The position numbers and the translations under genes were made by a program. From Albifimbria verrucaria (taxonomy: Eukaryota > Ascomycota > Sordariomycetes > Hypocreales > Stachybotryaceae), in contig JAHREC010000018.1 of assembly GCA_020081605.1 (NCBI GenBank), forward strand, positions 3,224,001 to 3,288,000: DNA of 64,000 nucleotides. Reading direction: 5' to 3'. The notes beneath the pieces were generated by a model, which was given only the letters and a program-made list of their open reading frames with translations, had not been told where the DNA came from and searched no databases. Position 1 is the stretch's first letter. Each line of letters opens with the position of its first letter. Below are positions 10,315-21,386 of this stretch, in pieces.

Positions 10315-12056
10315 ACTAGCGATGATTGGTACGGTGGAGGCTCTTTCTTTCTAAGTAATAGAGGCCTCATGTGTGATGCGTCACTGTATGCCATGAACCC
10401 CCAATTCTTTCTGCCTTTCTCATAATTCAACAGGTATTCTGTGATCTTAACCTATGATGAGCACTCGGCATCAAAGAGCACTTACTACCTCCAGTTTGGC
10501 TCCTACATTTGAGAATTATGCAACTAGTAAACCGAGGTCACACAATGGTAGTCTTTTCAAATAAATCTGCAAGTGTCCATACTAAGTAGTAACGTTATAT
10601 AATTGGTCCAACCCAGGTGGATGTTCAGTTACAAGATGGCATGGCAGCTGGATGTAACTTGGCTCATAAACCTGTAAGCCACCTCGACGCGGAATCAGAT
10701 AATACAGAGCAAGCGCATGACTAAGGATTTTACTGTAAACCAACCTCCTCCAATGCAAGCATTCACAGATACGAACAAGTCCGTCTACAAACCCACTTCA
10801 CCATGCACGTAATCAACACCCCGACTTGGCATTTCCTCCTCCATCCACTAGCTCTACTCGGAGCCACGAACCCATGACGCCAACACCTTGGCCCTCTTGG
10901 TTCCCCTCATCTGCTCAATACCCTTCTTCTTGGCCATGGTAGCCTGGCCTGCACGCACATACCTCTTCGGGGCATGGTGGTTCCGGTGCTCGTCCGGTGC
11001 CTCGCTGGTATGGGTCAAACAATGTTTGTCTTTTGTCACCTGGTGTGTGTTTCGTCGTCTTAGACTAATGTTAGGCTGTAACGTGTGACAGTCTTTGGTT
11101 GTTTGCACTAACGTTATTGCCTAGCCTCCATACGGTAATAGTCTATCCTATCATCTTGTCGTTATTGATGGAAGCCTTACAAACACTCAAGGACCTATTC
11201 AGTTGTCCGTGGGCGTGAAATCTACCTATGCCAAATAATCGACCGTGGTTAACTTGTAGGTAAACCGGGGCCTGCTACTATGATGTTGTTGTGTTACACT
11301 AAGACACGTATGTGCTTTGTAAGGATATTGACTACAGGAACCCTGACCGATCAGAGTGATGAAGACGGCTCTATTTCCCCAAATTCACCATACTCTTCAA
11401 CAAAGTATGCCTCTGGCCCTGACCCGCCAAATTGGTCGTGTTCTTTCAGTAAATCTCACCATGTTGGTACTACTAGCAGTAGCTGCTATGTCTTATGCCG
11501 ACCATGCACGTAACCGTTCGCAACATAGCCTCGCAAAATGTTTGCTCGTCCACATTTGTCCTAGTTGTTATTCGACGAGTGCTTCTACCGTGACGGCTCT
11601 TTCGTAAATGAATTGTGATGGACGCTGTTCGGTATATCAGCATGACGCCCCAGTTGCGAGCAGTTGGCACACGACTCTATCATGCGTGACCTCTGCTGAA
11701 TTGTTGGGTCAAATTGAGGCGAAGCTGCGAGGAATTCTACGCTTTGCAGGCCATTCAAAAACTCGCAATATGGTTGCACTCTTTGCCGTCATACAGAACT
11801 GTTTCCGCCATAGACACGTCAAATAAAGGCAGCAACGGCGCTCCTCGGCCTCCTTCACCTGCTCTTGCCTGAATCACAGCTCACACACGTGGCTATGGCC
11901 ACATCACCAGGCTTCCAAATCTTTAACTCTTCGTTCTTGGAATCTCGCCTCTCAGTTTTTGGACGCACAGCCGCGATTTTGGACCTTTGCCTCGTCACAA
12001 CCAGTGACGGGCATCGGAGCAGTAGCACCCTCTATCGGTATCCAACAGACTTCGCC
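10315..12056. other. Intergenic region, AT-richer
   Basis: No gene I can support. A minus-strand frame at 10854-11108 ends in a basic stretch (KRYVRAGQATMAKKKGIEQM) that could be a C-terminal exon, but no upstream exon was found. Confidence 0.4.
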
Positions 12057-13062
12057 ATGAACACCTTCTTCCTTGACTGGGAGCTGTGGCAGAAACTCAC
12101 CTTTGTAAGATTGCGTTTCACCCTTAAAACTGATATCAGCCTGTAGGTTTATGTCTGACAGTCGATCCCATAGGTCTTAGCCTGCTGCATCGTCATCGTC
12201 TTCGCCGCTGGGCTCTTCAAACTGTCACGGACGAACCGCATCATGCGTCGACTCCATGAAATTGACGAGGAAAAGCGGGCGAGAGCTCTGGAAATGCGTC
12301 ATTGTGGGATCAGTTCATGGGGTCCAAATGAAATACCGTTCGGCGTACGAGCCATTCAGCGCGGTATTGAGGTGGAGGGCATTTGGATCTCGCCACCTAC
12401 TAACCCTGATATCAGCCAGGATATCTCGTCGAGTACGCTCGTCGCTGACCATGTGGAACCGAACAAGATTCAGAATCGCTGGATTGACTTGAATCCAAGT
12501 AAAGCCAGACGCTCGAGATACGCCTCCGATAACTCAATTCTTGATCAGAACATAGCAGCCGACATGCACGATACGACACAAACAACACTGGTGGCCAGCA
12601 TTGATGAACCTCTTTTCCCCAAGAGGAGCATGGCATCACCGGAAAACGGTCGAAATCGGCTTCCCTGTTGATGATGCTCAAGTTCGGACGTACATACCCA
12701 CAGGGGCACTGAGTAGTAGATCCGCTGGTGGTGCAGGCCGTCAAGCCAATACCAGGCATGCTCAGGTCAGGCATGCCGTCGACAACAACAGGCGTAATGG
12801 ACTAGTGGCACCTCCCTCACGAATACCTATCCCATCCCGTCATGGGGGTGGTCCAATGTTGTATAGCAGAGCAGGAAGACAAGCCTACCGATGCACAAGA
12901 CAGGCAAACCGAAACTTTGTCGTTTTGCAAACAAGTAGAATCCCCAATCTTAGACAGGCTTCGTCACGTCGAAATAATGCGCCTCATAGTATAAGAGGCA
13001 CCGAACGACCTACGCTGCGCAGGAACCAGCCTTCATCATTGGGAGGGGTCATATCTGAATAA
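12057..13062 (+). CDS. Single-pass membrane protein, conserved N-terminus
   Basis: Exon 1 is 12057-12104; the 69-nt intron has GTAAGA, a CTGACA branch and CATAG; exon 2 starts at 12174. The N-terminus MNTFFLDWELWQKLTFVLAC leads into CIVIVFAAGLFKLSRTNR, one membrane helix. It is followed by a charged cytosolic stretch (HEIDEEKRARALEMR) and a conserved block, IPFGVRAIQRGIEVEGIWIS. The rest is Ser/Arg/Gln-rich and low-complexity. After LFP the frame breaks. One base in the CCCC run at 12617-12620 (giving FPQEEHGITGKRSKSAS) and one at about 12667 (giving SLVDDAQVRTYIPTGALSS) carry the reading to a stop at 13062, 312 codons in all. Without them the protein would end at 12671. The N-terminal half looks like a recurring Hypocreales membrane protein family; its function is unknown to me. 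Confidence 0.7.
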
Positions 13063-13378
13063 CTACTACCAGCGGCCGAGTTATATAATCGGATGTTCCT
13101 AAGCTATACTTTAACAACAGCAAAATGAAATGGATGATTTTATTTGACACCTGTCGCATTATACCTACATGCACTGTATCGTGCTGTTGCTTAGACCCGT
13201 CGATTATCGATATCCGATGCTCGGAGGAGCCAAGTGCGGAAATACGCACCATAGCCGACCAACTTGACGTGACTACCGAAGCTATAAGCGAACTGCCGAA
13301 ATCTGGTGAATTCGTACAACTTGTAATTCGACTGTAAATCCCTAAATCCCATTTTATCATTACTTAGAATTTTGCAAC
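13063..13378. other. Short intergenic gap
   Basis: About 315 bp between two co-directional genes, AT-rich. Nothing recognised. Confidence 0.4.
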
Positions 13379-14387
13379 ATGGCTGTGATTCAGGAAGCAG
13401 CCACAACCGGCTTCAGCAATGCCCAGGCCTATGACGCCCATCGGCCATCGTACCCCACCGATGCTGTTGAGGGTCTCCTGGCGCACCTAGGAGTGTCTGG
13501 CAAACCACAAAGCAAGATCATCGACCTGGCCGCGGGCACGGGCAAGTTCACGGAGCTTTTGGCCCAGCGGGACGAGCAGTATGATATCCTTGCTGTAGAG
13601 CCACACGAGGCCATGAGGCAGACGTTGGTGAACAAGAACCTCCGGGGCGTCAAGGTCCGGGAGGGAACTGCCGAGCAAATGGATGTTCCAGACGGATGGG
13701 CAGATGCAGTCGTTGTCGCACAGGTTAGTTTTGAGCGTGGCTGCTAATCTTTATATTGACTATGTGTTCTAAATCGAAAATGGTCCGTATAGGCGTTTCA
13801 TTGGTAAGATGTGCCACAGTTCTTCAACGATTACAGGTTGATTGAGCAGTTTCAAGGTTCTCCAACATCCCAGCCCTGAAGGAGATACGCCGTGTTCTCA
13901 AACCAGGTGGTAAACTGGCCGTGATTTGGAATATTGAGAACTGTAAGTCGATTCAGAGTCCCGTCTTGCCTCTGGCCGTGGCTCAACTCTAAAATTCGCA
14001 TGGTGTAGACAACAAGCCCCAATCGTGGCCGGCAGAGACGCAGTGGGAGGAAGCTATGAACGCCCTGATCCATTCACTACCAGCTGATGGCGCGCTGCGA
14101 TTCAGGCAGTATGTGTGGCCGGACGTGTTCGATCAGCAGGGGAGAAGCCACTCTTCACCACGCCGCTGCATCAAGACTCCCTGTCTTGGACGGTAAGACT
14201 CACGACAAGCGCGCTGTGGGATCGCATCAACACGCTCAGTCAGCCAGCAATCCTGCAAGGCGCCGACAAGGAGGCGTTCCGTACGAAATTTGCCGAAATT
14301 TTGAAGGGCGGAGACTGTGACTGGAACGATGCGGGCGAGGTACTGATGCACGGCGTGACGCACTATTCATGGACCACGCGGCTGTAG
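13379..14387 (+). CDS. Class I SAM-dependent methyltransferase with an 11-nt exon
   Basis: Exons 13379-13723, 13793-13803 (11 nt), 13857-13942 and 14009-14387; introns are 69, 53 and 66 nt. The small exon encodes only AFH and the first two bases of Trp, and it restores a motif seen in the family (VVVAQAFHWFSN). The N-terminus NAQAYDAHRPSYP and motif I (IIDLAAGTGKFTELLA, the SAM-binding glycine loop), followed by AVEPHEAMRQ and AEQMDVPDGWADAV, mark a UbiE/trans-aconitate-methyltransferase-like enzyme; EIRRVLKPGGKLAVIWN is the later conserved block. One base is missing in the GGGG run at 14139-14142; the frame then expects DQQGEKPLFTTP. With it the protein has 273 residues. The substrate cannot be deduced; a small-molecule substrate in the cytosol is most likely. 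Confidence 0.85.
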
Positions 14388-14592
14388 AGGTTAGAGTGTT
14401 TCATGTGAGGCCTGTGAGGTTATAGACGAAGATGTTTTCTAGAGAGTACATGCATTCTAGAGGTTATATAGCATTGGCTGGGGAGATTAGACAACAGAAT
14501 CATTACATATAGTTCAAGAGGAGCACAACTGATAAATCGCCTGCGATAGTTTGATCATTGAATAGGGTTGCATATTTCATTTCATTAGTTCT

Positions 14593-14989
14593 TCATGAGT
14601 CTGCTGAGATGTACATAACTGTAAAAGCCATTGTCAGTTCCACTCCAGAATAGCATGTGAGCCGTAAAGAAACCCTCACTCACCATTGTTGCCGCGCACG
14701 AAAGCATCACCATACTCCCTCCGCTTGACGCCGTTGACGTACTCCTCCGTCTTCTCCAGGGCGATGTTCATGTAGCCATCGACGGACTGGAGCTCTCCTA
14801 CAGCCGCGAAGCACGCGGGGAACGTCAGCTCTGGGCCAATTCGCAGGTTGGGGCTTGGGGAAGCGGTGCAGACTCACCCTTGTAGACGACGCCGGAGTTG
14901 AGCTTGACGGTGACGGGGTTGCCGATGATGTCGCTCAGGAAGCTGGAGGGGTCCTTGCCCTCGCCCTGCGAGATGTTGCCGTTCTCCAT
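14593..14989 (-). CDS. LSM6: U6 snRNA-associated Sm-like protein LSm6
   Basis: Exons 14878-14989, 14684-14797 and 14593-14618; introns are 80 and 65 nt, both with GTGAGT donors. The intact frame gives 83 residues, the normal LSm6 length. Sm motif 1 is PSSFLSDIIGNPVTVKLNSG followed by YKGELQSVDGYMNIALE. Sm motif 2 is YGDAFVRGNN-VMYISAD, split by the last intron, and the last exon encodes just VMYISADS. LSm6 is part of both LSm1-7 (cytoplasmic mRNA decapping) and LSm2-8 (nuclear U6 snRNA 3' end binding). No frame break. It is divergent from the gene at 15537 across a 547-bp promoter. Confidence 0.95.
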
Positions 14990-15536
14990 GGCGGGCGTAC
15001 TTTTTCTCCGCTGTGGGTTGTGACGGAGGGAGTGTGTGATGTTGCTGGCTTGGATGTCAAGGTTGAGTGAGGTGAGGCTCGTGCAGTGGATTTCAGGTCG
15101 TCCTGGATAAGGCGATAAGCCACAAGCTGGCCCGCACTGTGGCTTCAGGTGCCGCTGAGGTACCGTGCCTTGCGTGCCTTTGCCAGCTGCGCTGCGCTGC
15201 TCTGCCTGACGCTGCGCTGCACCCCACTAACAGAAGTGACGCCGCGGGGAGACCCTGTTCTGTTAGCGATGCACGAAGCTGAAGCACGCGCCGCTCAAAT
15301 GTTGCGCTACACGCGCCAAAACACAAAGCAGGCTGTTGCCCACCACCCAGCAACGCATTCAAAAGCAGGCTGCATGCCTGAGCTCTCTTTGCTCTTCTCC
15401 AACTTTTGCATAATCCCAGCTGACCGGCCTTTGCCTCGAACGCCTCTACGACTCTCCTCTTCGCATACCGAACCTTGAATACCACCCGGCGCAAAACTCG
15501 TTTGCCTCACTTAGACATCCCATCCATCTATCTACC
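14990..15536. promoter_or_regulatory. Shared divergent promoter region
   Basis: 547 bp between the starts of LSm6 (minus) and the SUMO-like-domain gene (plus), GC-rich with repeated GCTGCGCTGC. No TATA box recognised. Confidence 0.45.
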
Positions 15537-17190
15537 ATGGCGGAAGAGACTGCGGTTTCGCCCCCAAGAAGAAGAAGCTGCCATTCAAGCCCACCGCCCT
15601 CCGCAAGGCAGCCGCCCCAAGCGGGACCGCAAGCGATGCACAGAAGAAACCCCAGGAGGCCCAAGACAACGACGATGCGCTGGAGCTGTTTCGCCGCACC
15701 AAGGAGATGGCGCCAATCATGGCCGCCGACCGCGAGAGGCGTCTGCTGAGGAAGCAAAAGCACCTACAGGAGGAGGAAGAGAAGCGCCGCGCACAGGAAC
15801 AGCGTCGGCAGCCCCGGCTGGTGAAAAGAGGGCCCTGGACGAGGACCAGGCATCGGAGCAAACGTCTCGCAGGGAAGAGGGCGACGGCGAGGCTAGCACG
15901 ACGCAGCTAGACCGGCCTAGGGACGATGAGCAGCACTCTTCTAAGACGGAGGCCTCGAAGACCTTGACTGCCCATAGCAGTAGCTTCAGGTTTGTACACC
16001 TGCTCGTACTATCATGCGATGAAGTGAAGACTAAACTTGCCGTTGTAGAGAATCCGCCACCCCACCACCCCGAAGCGCTCGAGGCAGGACTCTACACCAC
16101 CATCCCAGACAGCTCTGGATAGTCCCAACCAGGTACACAATCTGACCGGCAGTTCGCCTTCAGCTCGTGTCTTGCGATCCAAGCGCGGTAGTCCCAGCAA
16201 CTCGGAAGACACTTCCCTAAACGCCAGCGCATACTTGCGTCTCGCAACGTCCCCATCGTCTCGCTGGATTCAGATTCAGACGAGGATGTAGTACCCCTCC
16301 CTGGACCATCTTCTGCACTGCCGGTGAGCCTCGAGGTCATCAACCGCGAGCCGTCCCCGGAAGATCCCTTACCCCAGGCTGCCCCTGAGGACGAAGAGGA
16401 AGATGAGTTCGCAGAGTACGAGCGCAAGGCCGCCGAGCAGCGTGCGCGCGACCTCGCTGACGCCGGCAAGGAGCACATCCACATCCTCGTCACGTCCGAC
16501 GTGCCCGGCACTGAGCAGTGCTATGTCAAGTTCCTCTTCAACAAGCCGCTGCGCCTCGTGCGCGACAGCTGGATCGCCCTGCAGCTCAAGAAGGGCGCCG
16601 TGCTGCCCGCTGACCAGCGCGAGGATATTCTCCTCACCTGGCGCCGCAAGCGCGTCTACAACTCCTCCACCCTGCTCAATCTGGGCATCCGCCCTGCTGG
16701 TGACGGCCGGGTCGCCGTGGACGGCTTCGGCAGCGAGGGGCTGAGCGAGCAGCGCACGCGCATCCACATGGAGGCCTGGACGCTGGACCTGTTCCAGAAG
16801 ATGGAGCGGGAGGAGGAGCTGCGCCGTCGCCGTGAAGCCGGCGAGGTCATGTCGGTGGACGGGGACGACGGAGATGCCGCGGGTGGGGAGGACGGCGGTG
16901 ACGAGCCGGAGCCCCTGAAGGAGGTCAAGCTCAGGATCATCCTTAAGGCGCGCGACGTCGACGACGTAAAACTAACGGTGCGACCCGAGACAACCGTCGA
17001 GACCCTAGTCACAGGCTTCCGCACCCAGCGCAACATCGAGCCTGAAAAGGAGGTCAGCCTGTGGTTCGACGGCGAGCGGCTCGCAGACGACACCACCATG
17101 GCCGACGCCGAGATTGACGACATGGACTCTATCGAAGTACACATCAAGACCCCCAGGACAGGGGTGGAAGAGATATCAGACGATGAATGA
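15537..17190 (+). CDS. Esc2/Rad60/NIP45-type protein with two SUMO-like domains
   Basis: Exons 15537-15989 and 16051-17190; 61-nt intron with GTTTGT, CTAAA and GTAGAG. After three one-base repairs the protein has about 531 residues. The breaks are in the CCCCC run at about 15559-15563 (giving SPPKKKKLPFKPTALRK), the CCCC run at 15813-15816 (giving RRQPPAGEKRALDED), and CCC at about 16192-16194 (giving RGSPQQLGRHFPKRQRI). The N-terminal half is basic and coiled (KQKHLQEEEEKRRAQEQ). Then come acidic/SIM-like VPIVSLDSDSDEDVV, a first SUMO-like domain (HIHILVTSDVPGTEQCYVKF to LLNLGIRP), a helical EREEELRRRREAGE linker, and a C-terminal SUMO-like domain (EVKLRIILKARDVDDVKLTV to DDMDSIEVHIK). This is the layout of Esc2/Rad60 regulators of SUMO signalling and genome stability, and the nucleus is expected. 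It converges on the sirtuin gene. Confidence 0.82.
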
Positions 17191-17728
17191 TTCACGGACA
17201 GAACGAAAGAGTCTCATGGCAGTTTTTGGAAGGAGGGGCAGTGACAGGCGTTGAAGCGAACACACGGAAGAAAAATTTACTGGTTATTGATACCCGAGAG
17301 ATATTCTCAATTAGTCTTTAGATATGTTGACCCATGTTAACACCGATCTTCAAAACCCAAAGATTGCAACCTTTTAAGGATATAAACACCTATCTTTCCC
17401 TTTGTGACCTACGGCTCGAGGACCGCCTACTTGGGTATGAACAAGTGCCGAGAAAAGTCGGTCCTAGTATGTAGTAGCAATGCAAATATATATATACAAG
17501 GGCGTCGCCCTTCCAGCATTATAAGCCAGCCCGCAGAACCACAACACCACCATGAACTAATTGAAACTCCGTAACGATGCAATGTAAGACATAGGTATAT
17601 ACAGGTCCATCATGGACGATGGAGAGTCTACGATGTATGAGACAGTTTATAAGCGCTCGACAACGCGTGAGCCAGCGCAGGCTCTTGAATCGATGCAATC
17701 TGCTTGGCGACAGAGTTTTGCGTGAATT
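17191..17728. other. 3' intergenic region between convergent genes
   Basis: About 540 bp between two facing stop codons, including an ATATATATA run near 17488. No gene. Confidence 0.45.
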
Positions 17729-19247
17729 TTAGGCAGCGTCCACGATTGGTAAAGCCGTAATCTCGGGCAATGTAGGCTCAGGCGAGGTGCAGTAAGACTC
17801 GGAGGACTTGCGCCGCTCAAACTCATGCTGCTTGGGGCGCAGATCAGGCAGAGAAAACAAACCAGACGCATCTCCCTTGCCGGCCAGGCCATCCAACTTC
17901 TTGGTATTTGCGCGATCCGAGGTTTTCTTGACGGCCTTGAACGGAAGTTGGGTCCTCGCGGCGTCCGTCTTGGCGGGTTGCTTGGGCTTGCGGGCGCGTG
18001 GCTTGGTAACCTTTTGTGACCCGGCGGCACCGAAAGAAATCTTGGCTTGCTTCGTCTTGCCGAGGTTCTTCGTCGCAGATATCTTGGGGCTGGGGCGGGG
18101 CGTTGGGATGCTTTGAACGTCCTCGACCTGCTTAGACTTGCCACCGATATGAACCTCGACCCTGGATGTCTGTGAAGATTCCATGCCCTCTGGCTTGACA
18201 ACCTGGTAATCGTCGCCGATGCTGCAATCCCACGGTGGTAGAGCCACGAGGCCGGCCACGTCGTCGCACTTGGATCGAACAACAAGATCCCAGCAATCCT
18301 TGAACTCGACTCCCTTGGGTTCCGACTCGACATTGATCCAGGCCGTAAATCCATCTCGTCGGCCGCGGGTCACCTGGCAAAGCTCCTTGACAAGTCTTCG
18401 GGTGCCTGGGACCTTGAGAGAGGTGCCAACAACAATGACAGCATCCGGACGCGACTTGAGATCTGCGCTTGAAACATTTCCAATAGCCTCTTCGTCTGGG
18501 TTGTACTCGTTGTAGAGAACGAACCTCGGTCGCAGCCTGCCAATGCCGTGGCTTCGTTTGCCAGCGTGTGCGGTACGAACTTGGTCCATTTCCTCGCACT
18601 TGCTGCAGAGGGGCGCCTCAGGGCCGTCGAAAACGTCTCCATTGAATTCCTGCAGCTCACTGCACTTTGTGCAAACCATCTTTTCAAGGCCTCCATGCAG
18701 CTGAATCGTGGCGGGCCATGGCCCCTTGGGCGTCAGGGGTACGCTGGTGGCCAACAGGGGCATCCTGGTATCGAGGCAGTCGATATTTTGAGAGTACAGG
18801 CGGAGCAGGCGCCCTCGTGGGCGAGAGAAGCCAGCAGGTGGTGGAAAGGCGTGGGCTGGGCGTTTTTTGTCATGTGGGCCATCTCCTGACCATTGTGTGA
18901 AAAGACTGGGTCGAGGAGTCGTGCTTGTATACAGATGCGTCAAATAAATGCTTGCCCGAGGCCTTGAGCTTGTGCTGGGTGCGGGCGGTAGCGAAAAGAC
19001 CAGTGGAGGATCGAAAATCGGGAATGCCAGCGGAAACGGAGATACCGGCACCAGCAATGACGACAATCTTCTTCTTCTTGCGCAGGGCGGCGAGCAGACG
19101 ATCCTGCTGGTACAGATCCTGGTCATCCATCTCGTCGTCGGGCTTGGTGAGGTCGAGATACTCGGTTGTGCGTTCCTTGGGAGGCGGCGCTACCCGGCGT
19201 CTCTTGGCGGGGAGGGCCCGTTTGGTCAGGGGCGTGACGATGGTCAT
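17729..19247 (-). CDS. Sirtuin, Hst3/Hst4-type NAD-dependent deacetylase
   Basis: No intron seen. The NAD-binding motif IVVIAGAGISVSAGIPDFRS leads into STGLFATARTQ, followed by LYSQNIDCLDTR (QNID motif), the catalytic-His region IQLHGGLEKM, the zinc cysteines CTKC and CSKC, RPRFVLYNEYNPDEEA, and VVGTSLKVPGTRRLVKEL. The GTSLKVPG-RRLVKEL and NIDCL-D forms fit class Ib (Hst3/Hst4, histone H3 K56 deacetylases) better than Sir2. The C-terminal 200 residues are basic and low-complexity. Two one-base breaks are at about 18885 (expects TMVREMAHMTKNA) and in CCC at 18812-18814 (expects HEGRLLRLYSQN). Repaired, this start gives 506 residues. The real start may be at 19467: an open frame there (MDSSSP..., PRKPSEPMSD) would join before AKRRRVAPPPKE if bases are also missing near 19217. 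Confidence 0.88.
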
Positions 19248-21386
19248 GATCGCTCATGGGTTCGCTGGGCTTTCGGGGCGACTGGGTGCCCGAGGTGGTG
19301 GACACGGGCGTGGGGTAGCGCTTGTTTCGATCCAGAGGCGCAGCGGAGGAGAAGGAGAGCGAGATCATGGGCGAAGGCGAGTTGGGAGGTGAGGGCGTGC
19401 GCGAGAAGCTGGAAAGGGGAGGACGTCGAGGAGCCCTGTAACGACGACAGGGGCTTGAGGAGTCCATGGCTGCTGAGGTGGTGAGGGCGAGGGCTCCGTG
19501 GTCGTGGAGATCTGGTGGTGGTGGCGGTCGCGGCTGCCCTTGGTGTTGCGAGGCCTCGGGTTGGCGATGGCGGTGGAGGAAGGGAGAGAGGACGAGAGCA
19601 GGGAGGTGGGAAAGTCGGGAAAAGGCCGCTGTGATAAACTAAATCATTTCGCGCCTATGTTGCCAAAAAAATTCTCTGTCTGCTGTTTGTGAAAGATGGC
19701 CACGAGTTGGATATTGGCCGCGTGCAGTTTGGGCTGAATGGATAGACAGGCAATACCAATGCACAAGGAGCGGGAGGGTGAGAGAGAGGTAAAACAGAGG
19801 AAAAAGCAAGAAAGAGAACAGCGTCGCGGCGGTCTCGGCCTCGTCCTCGTCCTTTGGTTGGTGTTGTTGTTTGTGTAGAGAACGAAGAGAAAGAAAGAGA
19901 GAGAGAAGTTGGGTTCGAGGTCGGGATCAAGGCGGAGTCCAAGTCCAAGTCGGTTCAAGGGGTGTGCAAGGTTTTGGTTTTCGGTTTTGGGACTCCCCAC
20001 TGGCCATGACCACCTTGAATGTTTACTGTACCGTACCGTATGTGCGTGCATGGCCAGCCCGGTTCAGTCTCAGGCTCACCTCACCAACCACCAGTGGACA
20101 TTGGCCAGCCGTAAGATCGCTCAATCACCGCCCATTCGTTTGCCCGTGCGTCGTGTTCTTTGCAAAGGGGCCCCGTGTTCGGTTGGCTCGCCGTGTTCCT
20201 CCCGATCAGGGCGGCGTCATGGATTTAATTCCTCCTCTCCATCTCGACCCAAGCAGCAAAGCAACCTCGAAACTGGCCAGAATTAAATGCCTACCTACCT
20301 ACCTTTGCACGTACCGCCCATGTACCTTTGGAAGTGCTCGTGCCGTTGAGCCATGCAGCCTCTACCTGCTTCTACTTCTACTTGACCCAATTCATTGCTG
20401 AAACTAACAGACGTCTTATTTGCCCTCCTTTATTCCTCACGCCACGCATCTTACTATTACGAGCTAATGTAAGCCCTGATGTCACTCTTGGGTGTTATGC
20501 TGGCACCCGTCAAGGCGCAGGTGTCTATCAAGCCGCTACTTGTACTTGTGAACTTTCCTGGCGTTTAGTTCTAGTTGATCCGCACTTGATACCCTGAGAC
20601 GTATTCTGTCTTGGGGTTTAAGATGAATTTGCATTCCAAAGACAGGTCTTGAATTGAATAGGTGCATTGAGGTAATTTTGTCTCTTTTTCTCTCTCTCTC
20701 CTAGTTGCCTACTTTCTTCTCGTTCCAACTTCAATTGCAAGACTGCATACAGTACAACCCTGTGCCCTCCATATCAGCCTCTCAATCACCTACAATATCA
20801 ACCCACCCTCTCATGCTGAGTTGTTGTTCACGCTCGCCAGGGACCGTCCCACATGGCTTTGCCCGTTGCCCGGAAACAGAATGCATGACCGCATCTCACC
20901 CCTGACGCACCAGGTTTCTCCCCAAGTTCAGCCCAACATCTGATTGGCCCGCGCCTAATCGCGCTACCTGCTGCAGCTGACGTGCAGCATCGCGTCAATC
21001 TCGCGGCCGTTGGCTCGCTCGCTGATCGCCGTTATTTCTCATCTTTTGGGGTCGCATTCAAGGCCTATGGCATTGCTGTGCTAAATACATTGCCTGTTGC
21101 TGGGTATAAAATTAGCATAGCAGGTGGGTAGCAAGAAGAGCAATAACAGTAATATGGTGACTGTAAGTATCAACCGTGGAAGGAAGAATCCATAAATATT
21201 GGGTGTTCATTCGCATATACAATCAAAACAAGTATTTAAATACACCCTTATAGTCTTGAAATAATTCTACGTTGTTGTTTTCTGGTTTTCAACGAATGAT
21301 CCCATTAGACAAGCCCACGCCCTACATTCTGCAGTGCTTCCTACGTCTTCACCACTTACCCCTTCTTCCTCATCCCTTCTCGTCTC
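19248..21386. other. Long intergenic region
   Basis: 19248-19467 may be the 5' coding part of the sirtuin. The rest shows no supported gene. It has a CCTACCTACCTACC patch near 20287-20303, GTACCGTACCGTATG near 20028-20042 and a TCTCTTTTTCTCTCTCTCTC run near 20681-20700. Confidence 0.45.

Noticed and set aside
10854..11108. Minus-strand frame ending in a basic stretch (KRYVRAGQATMAKKKGIEQM)
   Set aside because: The ending looks coding, but the first half does not and no donor or upstream exon was found.
19655..20051. Ser/Thr-rich minus-strand frames upstream of the sirtuin
   Set aside because: Low-complexity translation of promoter DNA with CT-rich words.
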